DNA of 20,192 nt, from assembly GCA_027483785.1 (NCBI GenBank), contig JAIXTU010000054.1:1-20192 (forward strand). Reading direction: 5' to 3'. Shown here in pieces: positions 20,156 to 20,192 of the stretch. The notes beneath the pieces are model-generated. The model did not search any database. It had not been told where the DNA came from and saw only the letters and a list, made by a program, of their open reading frames with translations. Numbering within the stretch: position 1 is the first letter of the stretch; each line of letters opens with the position of its first letter. This DNA is from Flavobacterium sp. (lineage in GTDB: Bacteria > Bacteroidota > Bacteroidia > Flavobacteriales > Flavobacteriaceae). The position numbers and the translations under genes were made by a program.

Positions 20156-20192
20156 ATGAAAGCTTTAGATTGGCTACTAATATATTCGATAC
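20156..20192 (+). CDS. possible start of a downstream gene (partial)
   Basis: An ATG at 20156 opens a frame that continues to the window edge (MKALDWLLIYSI), which could be the hydrophobic start of a membrane or exported protein. Only 12 codons are visible and no promoter box precedes it, so this is tentative. Confidence 0.2.
   Translation, partial: MKALDWLLIYSI

Larger units (their letters stand above)
19641..20192. other. 552-bp stretch without a convincing gene
   Basis: Downstream of the ACT-domain gene there is no strong terminator hairpin. The stretch contains the inverted-repeat-bounded segment and GC-rich block listed separately. A short hairpin (GGAATG at 20067-20072 with CATTCC at 20083-20088) lies near its end. 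Nothing else recognisable was seen on either strand. Confidence 0.6.

Overview
This window looks like chromosomal DNA from a member of the Bacteroidota, most likely class Flavobacteriia. The evidence is an OMP_b-brl_3-type TonB-dependent receptor with an N-terminal carboxypeptidase-regulatory-like domain, a compact MenE, several promoter -7 boxes of the Bacteroidota form TAnnTTTG, AT-rich coding sequence, and tightly packed genes that often overlap as TAATG or TAGTG.

Positions 1-12731 form an exopolysaccharide, capsule or O-antigen locus with a Wzx/Wzy-type layout. Block A (107-3459, plus strand, markedly AT-rich) holds a Wzx flippase, a GT2 glycosyltransferase and a Wzy-like polymerase. It meets head-on, with a 26-bp overlap, a minus-strand UDP-GlcNAc 2-epimerase (WecB). 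Block B (4623-10446, plus strand, higher GC) starts at a clear TATATTTG promoter. It holds a GT4 transferase, a DUF1972-type glycosyltransferase, a second O-antigen ligase/polymerase-like protein, a UDP-glucuronate decarboxylase (UDP-xylose synthase) and a WcaJ-type polyprenyl glycosylphosphotransferase, all abutting or overlapping. Block C (12731-10469, minus strand) is a two-gene unit of a second WecB-family epimerase and a WbuB-like GT4 transferase. Together they suggest lipid-linked repeat-unit assembly: WcaJ loads the first sugar, the four glycosyltransferases extend the unit, Wzx flips it and a Wzy-like protein polymerises or ligates it. UXS and the two epimerases supply UDP-xylose and UDP-ManNAc-type donors.

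Positions 12806-15404 hold a bidirectional hairpin terminator and a minus-strand outer-membrane TonB-dependent receptor. Divergent from it is a plus-strand housekeeping operon (15543-18850): a CPBP membrane protease, MenE, an LD-carboxypeptidase with a signal peptide, and YraN. A separate gene (18981-19640) encodes an uncharacterised protein with a C-terminal ACT-like domain.

Positions 19641-20192 lack a convincing gene. They contain a GC-rich segment resembling flavobacterial interspersed repeats, enclosed by a 13-bp perfect inverted repeat (19709-19721 and 20132-20144) and therefore possibly a small non-autonomous mobile element. The other unexplained structure is a perfect 12-bp stem with a 7-nt loop inside the first codons of wzx (126-156). 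I found no CRISPR array, tRNA, rRNA, phage gene, transposase or recognisable defence system. Most of the window is an ordinary but informative polysaccharide locus.
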